A stretch of DNA of 64,000 bases from Gnetum montanum (lineage: Eukaryota; Streptophyta; Gnetopsida; Gnetales; Gnetaceae), in contig MNCI01007565.1 in the NCBI GenBank assembly GCA_015680685.1, positions 111,719 to 175,718 of the forward strand, given 5' to 3'. The notes under the pieces are model-generated. The model was not told where the DNA came from, did no database searches, and saw only the letters and a list, made by a program, of their open reading frames with translations. Below, piece after piece: positions 24,211-34,925 of this stretch (the stretch's first letter is position 1; each line of letters begins with the position of its first letter). A program made the position numbers and the translations under genes.

Positions 24211-25016
24211 TGATGAATCGTGATATCGCATATGCGATATCACGTCCACAATATCACATCTGCAATATTGGATCTATCATGTGATGTCAGATACCTGATA
24301 TCGCAGCCCATCTCCTTACCTATAAATAAGAGGTGGAACCCTTGGTTTCAACAGTTAAAAGTTAGTCCCTTAGCTAAACTCTTACCATTTTTTCCCTCCA
24401 AAGTTAGAATTATTTCTGCATGCCCATAGTAGGAGTCATAGAGTGAACAGATCTTTATTTGAGCATTGTGTACCTGAGCACACTTTGTGTACGACATCAT
24501 ATAGAATAGATTAATTAGTGTTAATTATTATTTAATGCTTTCCTAGTTAATTAATGATCTCTCTCACCTTACAACTCTCTTAGTTAATTACACTCAGTAC
24601 GACCACTTCGAGCATGCGTGTAGCGCTTGGTAACCCAATAATAATTAGCATTTGGTAATCCCAGCAGCATTGCACTAGTTCAAGATGTGTACAGCAAGTG
24701 GGAACGGATACTGGTGTTAGGAGTACTTAAAACTTAGTTAATGAATAGTTAAATTAAGTTAGTTACTTAGTTATTTCTCTCTCTTCCCCTTATTAGTGCA
24801 AGATATAAAACATATAAAATCCATAAAAATCATATGCCTCAAGCTTACTTAATCATACTATCATGACATACAAGTAAGTTTGGGAAGATAATGATTAATC
24901 AACCCATCATTGTTCCACAAGGGTGCATAGGCACTTAGTCCTTCGAATTCAACTAGATCGTGCATGAAATGCTCATATTTGTATGGTTGAGCATAGGGGT
25001 ACCTCGCCGCTCATCA
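24211..25016 (+). repeat. B 3' LTR (806 bp)
   Basis: TGATGAATCG...CTCATCA ends, followed by the TSD ATAAC. It holds an extra GATATC unit relative to the 5' LTR near 24221-24245, the TATA box TATAAATAAGAGG near 24321, and a deletion after 24490 that removes the AATAAA signal. Confidence 0.9.
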
Positions 25017-25041
25017 ATAACTAATCTAGATAACTAGCACC

Positions 25042-25061
25042 ATCCTTGGCAATGGCGTTAA
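25042..25061 (-). other. A2 primer-binding site
   Basis: The minus strand reads TTAACGCCATTGCCAAGGAT next to the 5' LTR end, a transition-decayed version of the tRNA-Asp site. Confidence 0.75.
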
Positions 25062-25921
25062 TGATGAGTGGTGAGGTACCCCTACACTCAACCATACAAA
25101 TACAAGCGTTCACACACGATCCAATCGAACTCCACAGACGGCCTAGTTGTGGTATCTAGGTAGTTACACGTTAATCGCAATTCATTGTCTTTCCACCTAG
25201 ACTAGTATTTGCTTTGTCACATATGGTTTAGTCCAGAGTAAGGTGTATGATGTGGGCCTAAACTAGTGCTACTCCTAGAGGCAATGGAAAATAACTTTGT
25301 TTTAAGCTACGAGGGAGTGGTAGAAGAGAATCTAAGCTAGCCTAAGTGTGATGAGCATCCATCCTTAATCATCTGTATACATCTTGGACCTCGTGTACTA
25401 CTTCTGCGATTACCAAGCATATATTACTTGATCACTCCTAGACATGCTACTGGGTTACCAAGTAGTCACACTTAAATGCTTGTGATTAAGTTGTACTCAT
25501 TTTGCGTTAAATAATAGGGATAGTAAAGGAAGGTAAAGAAATATTAATTAAGAAAGTAATAAATAATAATAACAATTAAGCAATTAAAACTAAGTGAATG
25601 CTGCAATGATGGAGTAATCTCGATCTTTATTGTCGGTCATGTGCATGTTCAAGTATGTCACACTTGAATAAAGGTTCCATATAATTACAATCATCACACT
25701 ACGAGCATGCACCAGGGAAAGAGTTGAGATGAACTAAAAATGAACAAAAAGACTCTACTTCTATACTGACCTACTTACTTCTTCCTGTGCATCCAAATGT
25801 GTATTTATAAGCTTACACAAGAGTCATGATATCATGTATCTAATATTGTTAGCCAGGCCGCGATATTGCGTACCTGATATTGTGGATGTAATATCAGAGC
25901 CTGATAATTCATGGTTCATCA
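25062..25921 (-). repeat. A2 5' LTR (860 bp)
   Basis: On the minus strand it starts TGATGAACC at 25921 and ends ACTCATCA at 25062. It is the same length as the 3' LTR at 10038-10897 and has the same TATA box and GATATC-type array (several cores now GATATT or AATATT). The TSD GAAAT follows at 25922-25926. Confidence 0.9.
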
Positions 25922-25926
25922 GAAAT

Positions 25927-26800
25927 GATGTGAAAGTCTTCATGAATGACTTCTCCACCTATGGTTGTAACTTTGAGAAGACATTGGACCATTAGAACAT
26001 GTATTAAAGCAATGTGTAGAGACCAATCTCAAGCTTAACTAGCAAAAAAATCATTTAATGACCTAGGAAGGCATAGCTCTGGGACATCAAGTATTAGAGA
26101 AAGGGATAGAGGTAGATCTTGAAAAAATTAGAGTAATCTAAGAAATCACACAAAAGCCACAAATAGCAAAAGATGTTAGATCTTTTCTTAGGTACGTAGG
26201 CTACTATCGGAGATTCATTAAGAACTTCTTCAAAATTGCAAAGCTACTAGTAGAGTTAATGAAGAAGGATATAACATTTGAATGGACCAAGGAATGTGAC
26301 CATGCATTCAAACTTCTCTAAAGTAGAAACTTGGGAATACTCCAATTATATAAGCTCCTAATGGGTCCAAGCCATGCACATCATGACTAATGCATTCGAG
26401 TTCACCTTGGAGGCAGTGCTTACACAATTGGATGATTAGAAATATCCATATTACATCCATTTTACAAGTAAAAGTATCATAGATAAATAGCTAAACTGCA
26501 CCACCAGAGAAAAGTAGATGATGTTTAAGGTATATTCCTTGCAGAGATTCATATAATATGTGCTTGAATACCTAGTTGTTGTACACATAAATTATAGTGT
26601 GATACAATTCCTAAAGAACAAGCCAATAGTTAGTCATCATATTATACAATGGATAGTCATTTTGCAAAAGTTTAATATCATGATTATTAACATAAAGGAA
26701 ACTAAGAACATTATAGCTGATCACTTGTCTCAGTTATAATGGAATAATAAGGCTAGTGAAGAGCAACCAATTAATTAATTTCTTAACAAGCTACTATTTG
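25927..26800 (+). pseudogene. P1 reverse transcriptase (second part) and RNase H
   Basis: The frame resumes after A2 with VKVFMNDFSTY (family FMDDF, second Asp pair changed to Asn-Asp). It continues through homologues of LRLNWxKSHLM and FLGHTGYYRRFI (here FLRYVGYYRRFI) to RNase H with TNAF, EKxMM and the IADHLSQL motif near 26710-26740. Many stops are present. Confidence 0.8.
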
Positions 26801-26899
26801 TAAAGGCAACAATGGTAACATCTAATGTAATAAAGCCATGGTATGCATACTATCTTACCTATATGATCAACCAATAAGTTCCTACTAATGAAATAGATA

Positions 26900-27201
26900 A
26901 AAGAATCAAAAAAATTTTCAAGTTAATCATTACATGGAGATAGAGGAAAATCTCTACAAAATTTTTGTGGATGGCTTGGCATGATGGTGTGTTCCTAATG
27001 ATGATCAATTGAAAATTCTCCAAGATGCTTACGAAGGACATTGCCACTATGCAAGAATGAGAACAATCATAAAGATTCTCATGGAAGGATACTTTTTGTC
27101 CATAATATTTGGAAATGCCCATATGTTCACTAATTCCTATGAATGATGCCAACATGATGGTGGGATGACAACTAGGCTTGAGGATCCTAAACAATGGATC
27201 C
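26900..27201 (+). pseudogene. P1 integrase, first part
   Basis: This matches the N-terminal zinc-binding part of B and C integrase (LQDAYEGHCHYARM, then CxHDGGM near 27150). It is interrupted at 27201 by a solo LTR and continues at 30296. Confidence 0.75.
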
Positions 27202-27368
27202 TGTAACACCCCTATCTTAGATACCCCTTACCCCTTGGTATGTTTGTGATTTGAACCATTTATAATGTGTTTGTTAATCTATGTGCATGCTTAATTATCT
27301 CTTTTCTTGTGTTGACTATGCTTTTGTGATTAGAGCTATGTGCCTCACTATGTCCTTTATAATGACCT

Positions 27369-27391
27369 TATATATATATATATATATATAT
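27369..27391. repeat. (TA)n microsatellite
   Basis: An uninterrupted TA run of about 11 units in the solo LTR. Confidence 0.9.
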
Positions 27392-28449
27392 GATCTAAGG
27401 TATTACCCCTCTTTTGTTTATTTTATGTTTTACCATGTTATAAGCATTTTTACATTTTAATATTTTACCACTTTTAGATTTAAATTTTAATTTAACACAT
27501 GTTCTTTAATCCCTTTTGTTGAAATTTTGAGTTAGTAAGTATTAGGCATTGGATGGTCATTCTCACATGGGGTACTACTTAGGTTTGGTACACTTTATTT
27601 GGATAATTTATATTTTTAATAAATTATATTTAGTTTGATATTTTCTTAATTTTAAATATAGTTTAATTTTATGCTTTTAGAGGATCTTGTATTAGCCTTT
27701 TCATTAGCTATGCTTTTGACCTTAGATCTTGTTAATCATTTGGGCCTAGATATAGCTATCACCTTGGGGTTAGACATAGTTATTAACTTGCTCTTAGAAG
27801 ATGCCCCTATGATTAGTGTTGACTACTAGGCCATGCAAGAAAAATATTTAAAATTAATTTTAGAATTAGAATTCCTTTTTAAATTTAGCTTTACCCATGA
27901 GAGTTTTGCTTTCCTCAATGCTATCAAACAATTGCAAGAAGATACACTTGGAAACTACTCCATGAGATATGAACCAATTGCATTGACATTTGGGAGATAG
28001 AGCTAGAGAGGGAGACTTTGTTGGATTAGCCAAGAGCTAGGTATATCTAGATCTATAAGCAACCAAATCTACACTATCAACCCAAGAGCTACAGTAAGCC
28101 ATATTTCTAGATCTTGTTTTAGATCTTTCTTAGATCCCATTATTAATTCATAATTTTTCCTAGGATTTGACATCAATCTAGGAGATCGTAGCACCCAAGA
28201 ATCTTTTCTGCAATGCTATCAATTCTAGATAGGATAGTTTGATGTTTTGCTCCTTTGATACTTTGCTTAGTGCACATTTGTTGGTTAGTTTTCATTTATT
28301 TAGCATATGTTTTTCAATTTTTCTAATTTATTAAATATATTAATTTCATATTATTTTTCTATAATTTGGCTATTTCTAAGATTATTTTATGCATGGGACA
28401 TTAATTAATGCTTTGACCACTTTTGATTCTATTTTCCTTATTTTGATCC

Positions 28450-28870
28450 CTATTTCCAATAGTAATTCTTTTATTATTTTTCATAGTTTTGTGATTTATT
28501 TGTAATTTGATCTTTAACCATTATTAGTTTTTTATAGTCTTTTAATCCTTATTTTTTGTAACAATCATCTTTTTATCATTTTGCATAATTTTGTAATTTA
28601 TTTGGAATTTGATCTTTAGCCATTGTTAGCTTTTGATAGTCTTTTCATCCTTGTTTTTGGTGATAATCTTGTTTTTATCATTTTTCATATTTTTTTAATT
28701 TATTAGAATTTAATCTTCAGCCATCATTATATTTTGACAATCATTTGACTTCTATTTTTGGTAATAATCCTCTTTTCATCATTCTACATATTTTTATAAT
28801 TTGATTTTTATTCTTTAATAGCTTTTGTTAGTTTTTAATCCTTATTCCTTACACTTTTATGATTTTGCAC
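28450..28870. repeat. About 102-bp tandem repeat, about four decayed copies
   Basis: Inside the solo LTR the blocks CTTTAACCATTATTAG (28512), CTTTAGCCATTGTTAG (about 28614) and CTTCAGCCATCATTAT (about 28715) recur at about 102-bp spacing with T-rich sequence between. A fourth copy is more decayed. Confidence 0.65.
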
Positions 28871-29453
28871 TTTTTGACATTTTTCTCTATCACCAATCTT
28901 TTAGTGATTCTACTTTGCTACTTATTTTATCATTTTTCTAACATTCATTTAAACTTATATTTTTGGTTTTGGCTTCATTTTTGACACATCAAATCTTTCA
29001 TTTAATAGCAAGTATGAGTTTGTTAGCCTTAGATGTTCTATCTTGAACATTTGATCCCTTGGCAAATTCACCTTACATCATCTATTTAATAAAATGTGAG
29101 TTTTGGACTCATCCTTCTTTTTCACACATTGTGAATTTTAAAGTCATCAATCAAATGTGGATTTTAGACTCACCATCCCTTTGGCTATGCTAAGCAATTT
29201 AGATTTGTCCTTCCACCACCCAAGAATTTTCTTGTTGTTTTGTTTGGATTTAGGTAATTGATCATTTCAATTCACAATTGATTTGACCAACCTTTTGTAC
29301 TATTTTTTAGTGACCATAGCATGAAGCATGTCACAATGGTAAGCTAGTACTTATAATGTGAAGCATATCATGATAAGTACATTTCATTCATTTGTTTGTA
29401 TGTTGGGTTTAGTGGGTGGTGATGGAGTTGTAATTAATATTTAAAATTTTTTT

Positions 29454-29478
29454 AATTATTATTATTATTATTATTATT
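29454..29478. repeat. (ATT)n microsatellite
   Basis: About eight ATT units inside the solo LTR. Confidence 0.85.
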
Positions 29479-30295
29479 TATTGTTTAGCTAACTTCTATT
29501 TCTAGCCACCCATGTGCATGATTGTCTAACTATGTAATGACTTCAAACAAATCCATTAAGGACAATTTTGTTAGTTTGTTTATCCTACTCAATCTTAGGA
29601 TTGATTTCTTTGTTGTATGTGATTTTCAAGTGTTTATGTTAGCTTAGAGGTGGAGTATATAGAAGAGGCAACTATTGATTAGTTTCATAATTTAAGATCA
29701 TTTCTTATCATTATGTTCCAGTTAAATTTTAATTCTTTTTTTATAATTTTTAGGTAGATATGTCGTATTGGAATGTTGTATTGGTATTGTACTATGCCTG
29801 TTTTTTATGCAGGCCAACCTTTATTTATATTTTATTCATGTTATATGAAGTTTATATTTGATAATTTATGCAACATTAGAGCCTAATGAATTTTGGATGT
29901 AATTTTTTTTTTCTATTTTTTATCAATCTCATATTTGTAATTAAATTACATTTCCAACATCTCAACTATATTTTGCTCCTATTTTTTTTTATTTTTTATT
30001 TTTTTGTATAGGTTATGTTTGGAATAGAGATTCGACCTATATTTCTTTGTGTATAGGTTATGTTTGGAATACATGGGGCTATTGTCACTATCTTAAAAAC
30101 ATTACAACATTTTACATTTTGTTGCATTTTTCTCTTATCCTAATGTGTTTGTCTTATAGATGCCTATTGCTTTGCCTTTATATTTTCTTAGCATCCATTC
30201 AATTTTTAGTATGTAGTGTTTTAAGAATTTTCACATTTTAAATAATTATATAAGTAATGTCTTACTAACCTAACCCTAGTTACCAAGGTGTTACA

Positions 30296-31130
30296 GATGC
30301 AGCCATTGAAGCCATTTAACTTGTGAAGAATTTATTTTATGCATCCCATCACACTCATGTCCAATGGAAAATCGTACATAATCATTGTTACTAACTATTG
30401 TATGAAATGGGGAGAGGTTGTAGTAGTAACATATTGTATAATAATAATAATGGCCAGGTTTTCTCAATAATAGGTGGTAATCAAGTTTGTTCTGCCAAGG
30501 GCACTTAGTTTTGACAATGGAACTCATTTGACAAGTGTTACTTTCAAAAAGCTAATGAGACACTTAGGAGTAGAATATAAACTCATGATACTCTACCATC
30601 CCCAAGTTAATAGTCAAGCCAAAGTAATTAATAGGAAGATCACATGAATCCTTACCATGACTATTAGTAGATATAGGAGAGATTAGAGCATAAAATTCAA
30701 CAATGCCTTATGGGCTTATCACTTTAACTAGAAAATTCCATTAGGATATTCCCCTTATGAAATAGTGTACAGTAAGCTACAAAACTTCCTATTCAAACTA
30801 AGCTACGTACACTTAACATAGCTTGTGAGCTTGAACTAAACATTAGCCAAGCATAGAAAGAATAACTCATGAATCTTAATATACTAGATGAAAACTAGAG
30901 AGTGGTCCTCATGATGAACATAGTGCATAAGGCCAACACCAAGCAATGACATGCTGTTAAAGATAAGTAGAGTTTTAATTTGAAGATAAGATCCTTTACT
31001 AGAATCCTACTTATGTGCCTCAATGTACTAAATTTCAAATGTTGTGGGAAGGACCTTATATTATACATTTCATGTTGAATTCTAGCACCATGCAAATATA
31101 CCATCTTGATTGTTCATAAAAACTTGTATT
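30296..31130 (+). pseudogene. P1 integrase, second part
   Basis: It resumes after the solo LTR and shows the catalytic core and C-terminal part in several frames: the region matching SFDNGTHLTSVTFKKLM near 30505-30560, the YHPQ homologue near 30590, WAYH-like sequence near 30710 and the FQMLWEGPYI homologue near 31030-31065. Frameshifts and stops are frequent. It ends close to the position of the pol stop in C. Confidence 0.78.
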
Positions 31131-31355
31131 ATTCATCATGCAACAAATCAAACCATTTAAGGATTCCTAAGTACTCACATACAATCTCTAATAATGCTTA
31201 AGTCCATTCCATGTTTCGTATCTTTGCCTTCTAACCTAATCATGAGAAACATACCCATATAATTTCATACCTTATGAGGATATATTTTATATCTCTTTGT
31301 TTTACATTTTAATAGCTCCTCAGTTGGTACCCTATATGAAGAGGAAATAACCATG
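31131..31355 (+). other. P1 start of spacer, ending at the C insertion site
   Basis: Non-coding sequence after pol, similar in place to the B spacer start (AGCTCCTCAG...ATGGTACC-type blocks). It ends with CCATG (31351-31355), the left target-site duplication of element C. Confidence 0.6.
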
Positions 31356-32288
31356 TGATGAGACGTGATATCGCATGGGCCGTGATATCGCATCCCATGC
31401 GATATCGCGTACGCAATATCGCGGTCCGCCGTCAAATCTATAAATAAGAGGCGGCACTCCCCTCATTTGGAATCCTAGGCTTAAAGTAGGGAAACTCTGG
31501 CAGATTGATCACTCCAGAGATAGAATATTTTCCATGTGCCCGTAGTAGGAGTCCCCAAGTGAACGGATCTTTATTCGAGCAGCTTTGTACCTGAATGCAA
31601 GTTGTGTACAGCAATAAATACGAGCTTTGTGGATAAACCTTACAGTGGATGGAATAGGTTTTATTATATGTTATTTATTACATGCATTAGCGTGGCATGA
31701 GTACGACTTGGTTACGAGCATTGACGAATGTGTACGACTAGCCAAGGAATCAGCTACTCATCGCGATTAGTCTCTCTCACCCTCAACTCCTAGAATACGG
31801 GATGAGTACAACTTGATTACAAGCATCTACAGCTGTGTACGGCTAGTCAAGGAATCAGCTGCTCATCACGTTTAGGCTAGTTAAGTGCCTCAGTACAACC
31901 ACTTCGAGCATGTGCGTTATGTGTGGTGATCCCAGTAACGATTAGCATTTGGTAGCCACAGTTGCATAGTTTAGGGTGTGTACGGTAAGTGGGAACAGAT
32001 GCTGACGCTAGTTAATTTAGACTTAGGTCCTTAGTTAGAGTTAGTTAGCTTTCTCAACCCTTTCCTCTTAGCATAGGAGAAAAACCAGAAAAGACCATAA
32101 AAATCATATACCTCGGACTTACTTAACCATACACCGTGACAACAACAAGTAAGTCTGGGAAGACAACGAATGATTAACCCCAAGTGTTCCATGGGGCGCT
32201 TTGGCATTTAGTCTGTAGAGTTCGACCGGATCATGCATGCTACGCTTATTTCATATGGTTGAGTGTAGGGGTACCTTGCCACTCATCA
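31356..32288 (+). repeat. C 5' LTR (933 bp)
   Basis: TGATGAGACG...CTCATCA ends. GATATC cores are at 31367, 31384 and 31401, plus AATATC at 31415. The TATA box TATAAATAA is at 31439-31447 and AATAAA at 31615-31620. Two related direct segments (GAGTACGACTTG...CGGCTAG type) occur near 31698 and 31803. Confidence 0.95.
31367..31447 (+). promoter_or_regulatory. C LTR promoter: spaced GATATC array and TATA box
   Basis: Three perfect GATATC palindromes at 17-bp spacing, with a fourth decayed core 14 bp on, precede TATAAATAA by about 25 bp. Transcription would start about 30 bp after the TATA box and read the whole element. The array also forms a 13-bp perfect inverted repeat (31367-31379 with 31394-31406). 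The protein that binds it is unknown. Confidence 0.65.
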
Positions 32289-32289
32289 T

Positions 32290-32307
32290 TGGCGCCGTTG
32301 CCGGGGA
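32290..32307 (+). other. C primer-binding site (tRNA-Asp)
   Basis: TGGCGCCGTTGCCGGGGA starts two bases after the LTR and is an 18-base match to the complement of the 3' end of plant tRNA-Asp(GTC). The same primer is used by Athila elements. Confidence 0.9.
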
Positions 32308-32428
32308 CTAAGTGTTTGTGCACCGAATAGAACATAAGGGATATCACTCACATCGTTGTGAGCCTTAACGAACCTTCAGGTTAATCAAAAGAAAAATTAT
32401 ATAACAGTGAATTAGCACACCAATAAAA

Positions 32429-34450
32429 ATGCCTTCTTCTCATAAGAGCAACTCACCACCTAAGGACCATACTAAAGACAGTCGACAACATAAAAAACAT
32501 AACCAAAATCAGCTAAGTCCTAAACAATACAAGATAGTATATACTCATCTCGATGAGTATATTCCAGACTTCACTTTTATCCTCCATCAAGACGAACAGC
32601 TGCGATGGAGAGATTTATAAGGTAACATCGTGTTACCTCTAGATCGATCAATCCCTAACATGCTCTTCCATGCCTTGGCACAGATTGGCATGCAAGAACT
32701 GTTTGCTGAATACGTTGCGGAAGATTTTGACATGAGGGATTATTATCCCACAGATGCCCAACATATGAGGGACGCAAGGTAGGAGAGCCAACATACACTG
32801 CTGAAGGGCAAAGGTCTGCATGTCCTTAGCGAAATAAGAGATGAGGAACCCCTTATCACGGGTTCTTTAACAAATGATGTTCCCCCTCCTAACAATGGTG
32901 AGGAGGTAAGGCATCAAAACCTACGATCAACGATACATATCCCTGGTTCTGATGCCCATGAACACCAACTGTTCATAGAGGGAACAACCACTTATGCTAA
33001 GGATGGGCACTTAGATCGTCACCACGATCGGGGTCGTAGCAGCCGAAGAGAAGGTAAGAAACATCGTCATGGCGATGGTTCCCCTTCTTCTTCCCCTTCT
33101 TCACATCACTCACCCTCTCCTTCCACATCTGGGCATAGCCATCATGAACACAACGAAGAGGATAAAAGTAAGAGAAATGAAAGACCTCGACGTGAGAGTC
33201 GAGAGAGAGGACAAGGGCATGAACATAGGGAGAGTAGGGAACAACGCAGACATCACAGGCGTCATGAAAGAGATGATCATGACGAGCCCCTATTCGCAAC
33301 CCGAAGTATGCTCGACATAATGGAGGCAGTTAGGATTCCCACAAGGCATTTAAAAGATAGTCGGATAAAACGGTTAGACATGAACAATATCCCACGATTT
33401 GAAGGGGGATACAACTCAGATCCGCAAAATCACTTATAGGCATTCCACAATGCCTGTGCCTTGCAGAATATAGAAAATGAGTGGCAAAAACTTAAGCTGT
33501 TCCCAAGGACACTCATCAAGGAACCAGAGAGCTGGTACCGGTCCTTAGAACCAAAAACCATTAGGAGGTGGAGTACGATGCTAGAACTGTTCAACGAAAA
33601 GTATCAAACATACTCCAGAGTGTCCAATTTGCATAAGCAAATCCAAGGCTGGAAGCAAGGTCATCACGAACCCTTGGATGCTGCCATGGCCTACTATTAC
33701 ACATTGTTACATCATTGCCCAAGCCATGGTTACGCTCAGCAGGATCAACTTCGCCACATCGTGGATGGGCTAAGGAATGAAATGAGGAGAACCCTTGGGA
33801 CTTATGCCCAAGGGAGACTCTCACAACTTAGAGCCCATGAAGTGCAAAGCTTGTTGGAGCAAGTAGCAAATGAAGAAGGTGAGCTACGAAAAAGGGAAAG
33901 TGCAGAAGAGTACAATCGAGATCCCTCTCTTCGAAAGAATGGAGTGAAATTTTGTGATGAAGAGGATGAGTCACCAATTGAAGAGTTGGTGAACCGGAAA
34001 ACCTTGCCAATCCAAAAGTTAACAACAAAAATAGCGGCTAAGATAGATGACGTATGGAGTTCCTTAGACTCTAAAATTGAAACTATCTTGAAAATTGTAG
34101 AAAAGTCTAAGGTGGAACAAAGTAGTGACAAAGGTAAGAAAAAGCGGAGAGATTTAAGCCCTACACATAACAAGGGTAAGGGAAAAATCACTAACTCCGA
34201 TGTGGTTGTGGATTCAGATTTAGACGATGAAAGTGGATGTGAGATCTGCTACTATGACCATCCTAAGGGATGTTGCCCCATCATCTCACATCTACAGGAG
34301 TCTGGGGTGTATGCACTAAATCCAAGACTTAACCAACAACAAACACCCCAAAGGTTACCTTATCCACAAGGTAACCCAAGGCAGTTCCACCAACCCTTAA
34401 AGTATTATCCAAGTGGAACTCCACCACAACCCATCGGACAGCATCAATAG
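32429..34450 (+). pseudogene. gag: C gag
   Basis: All parts are in one frame from ATG at 32429 (MPSSHKSNSPP) to TAG at 34448-34450, with three internal stops (about 32618, 32780 and 33437), so about 673 codons. Domain order: an N-terminal segment with YTHLDEYIPDFTFILHQDEQ; a Ser/Arg/His/Glu-rich disordered stretch (about 33010-33290); the central Gag domain from MNNIPRFEGGYNSDPQNHL (33380), with LKLFPRTL, SWYRSLEP, HGYAQQDQLRHIVDGL and TLGTYAQGRLSQLR; and the knuckle CEICYYDHPKGCC at 34238-34276. Athila-type Gag, long for the family because of the N-terminal extension. It is close to intact. Confidence 0.92.
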
Positions 34451-34925
34451 TTGCAATACCCACAGTCATGGGGGATGCCACCGCCAACACATCAATACCC
34501 TTACCGGTAGCCTGACCCTTATGGATATTATGTGCAGCAGCCGATTTCTCCAAGTGACTTTATGGATCATGTAAACCCTCCACGTTACTACCGAGTTCAG
34601 GAGCATTTTAGGACTCCTTCTCCTTCAGGAAATGCACCATACCCACACTATCCTCCAAATCCATCTGCATCGCTTGCGCTAGTAGTCCCATCGCCAAGTG
34701 CTACAACAAAGCCTAGAGTAATTTTCCACTTGACCGCAACAACCTAACACTACGAGGGCTTCCAATCCTCAATTCTCAGTTGGTTCTAATAATCATACGC
34801 CAAAAAGACCTTTCCTTAGGACCAACAATCCAACCAAACCCTCACCTTCACAAGCGGTTGAGCATCTTAACATCTCCATACCAAATAAGGTTTCGGGAAA
34901 CCATTCAATTGAGAAATTAAAGCCA
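34451..34925 (+). pseudogene. C gag-pol linker
   Basis: After the conserved stop the same frame stays largely open (LQYPQSWGMPPP, then one more stop at about 34509-34511, then DPYGYYVQQPISPSDFMDHV) to 34747. Pol continues in the next frame from about 34926, so one frameshift lies between. The linker is rich in Pro, Tyr, Ser and Gln. Confidence 0.65.

Larger units (their letters stand above)
15110..25016 (+). mobile_element. Athila-like Ty3/gypsy element B (full length, 9.9 kb)
   Basis: LTRs at 15110-15927 and 24211-25016 are flanked by perfect ATAAC duplications. The interior holds PBS, gag, protease, RT, RNase H, integrase, spacer, a vestigial ORF3 and PPT. It is inserted in the leader of A2, just downstream of the A2 primer site. 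Frameshifts, stops and lost catalytic residues (protease, RNase H, integrase) make it inactive. Confidence 0.95.
10038..25921 (-). mobile_element. Non-autonomous Athila-like element A2, split by element B
   Basis: Two 860-bp LTRs (10038-10897 and 25062-25921) are flanked by perfect GAAAT duplications. Without the nested B (15110-25016 plus one duplication) A2 is about 6 kb. Its interior on the minus strand holds the PBS, gag, a non-coding spacer, a short ORF3 and the PPT. I find no protease, RT, RNase H or integrase similarity between gag and ORF3, so it looks like a deletion derivative that would need proteins from a relative. Confidence 0.85.
27202..30295. repeat. Solo LTR, 3.1 kb, chromovirus type
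   Basis: It starts TGTAACACCCC and ends AAGGTGTTACA, with 9-bp inverted ends, and interrupts the P1 integrase. Flanks are GATCC (27197-27201) and GATGC (30296-30300), a five-base duplication with one mismatch. There is no coding sequence, PBS or PPT inside, so it is best read as a solo LTR left by recombination. Long non-coding LTRs starting TGTAACACC are known in Tekay-type chromoviruses. Orientation is not certain. Confidence 0.75.

Noticed and set aside
28450-28870. CRISPR-like array
   Set aside because: Units are adjacent and A+T-rich with no unique spacers, and the setting is a plant LTR.
27202-30295. DNA transposon with 9-10 bp terminal inverted repeats (CTGTAACACC...GGTGTTACAG)
   Set aside because: TG...CA ends, a five-base near-duplication and the chromovirus-like TGTAACACC start fit a solo LTR better, and no transposase is seen.
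31367-31415. Phosphate-starvation P1BS sites (GNATATNC)
   Set aside because: The cores read GATATC with flanks that do not fit the GNATATNC pattern.
33802-34191. 129-codon minus-strand open frame
   Set aside because: It lies antisense to the well-kept C gag.
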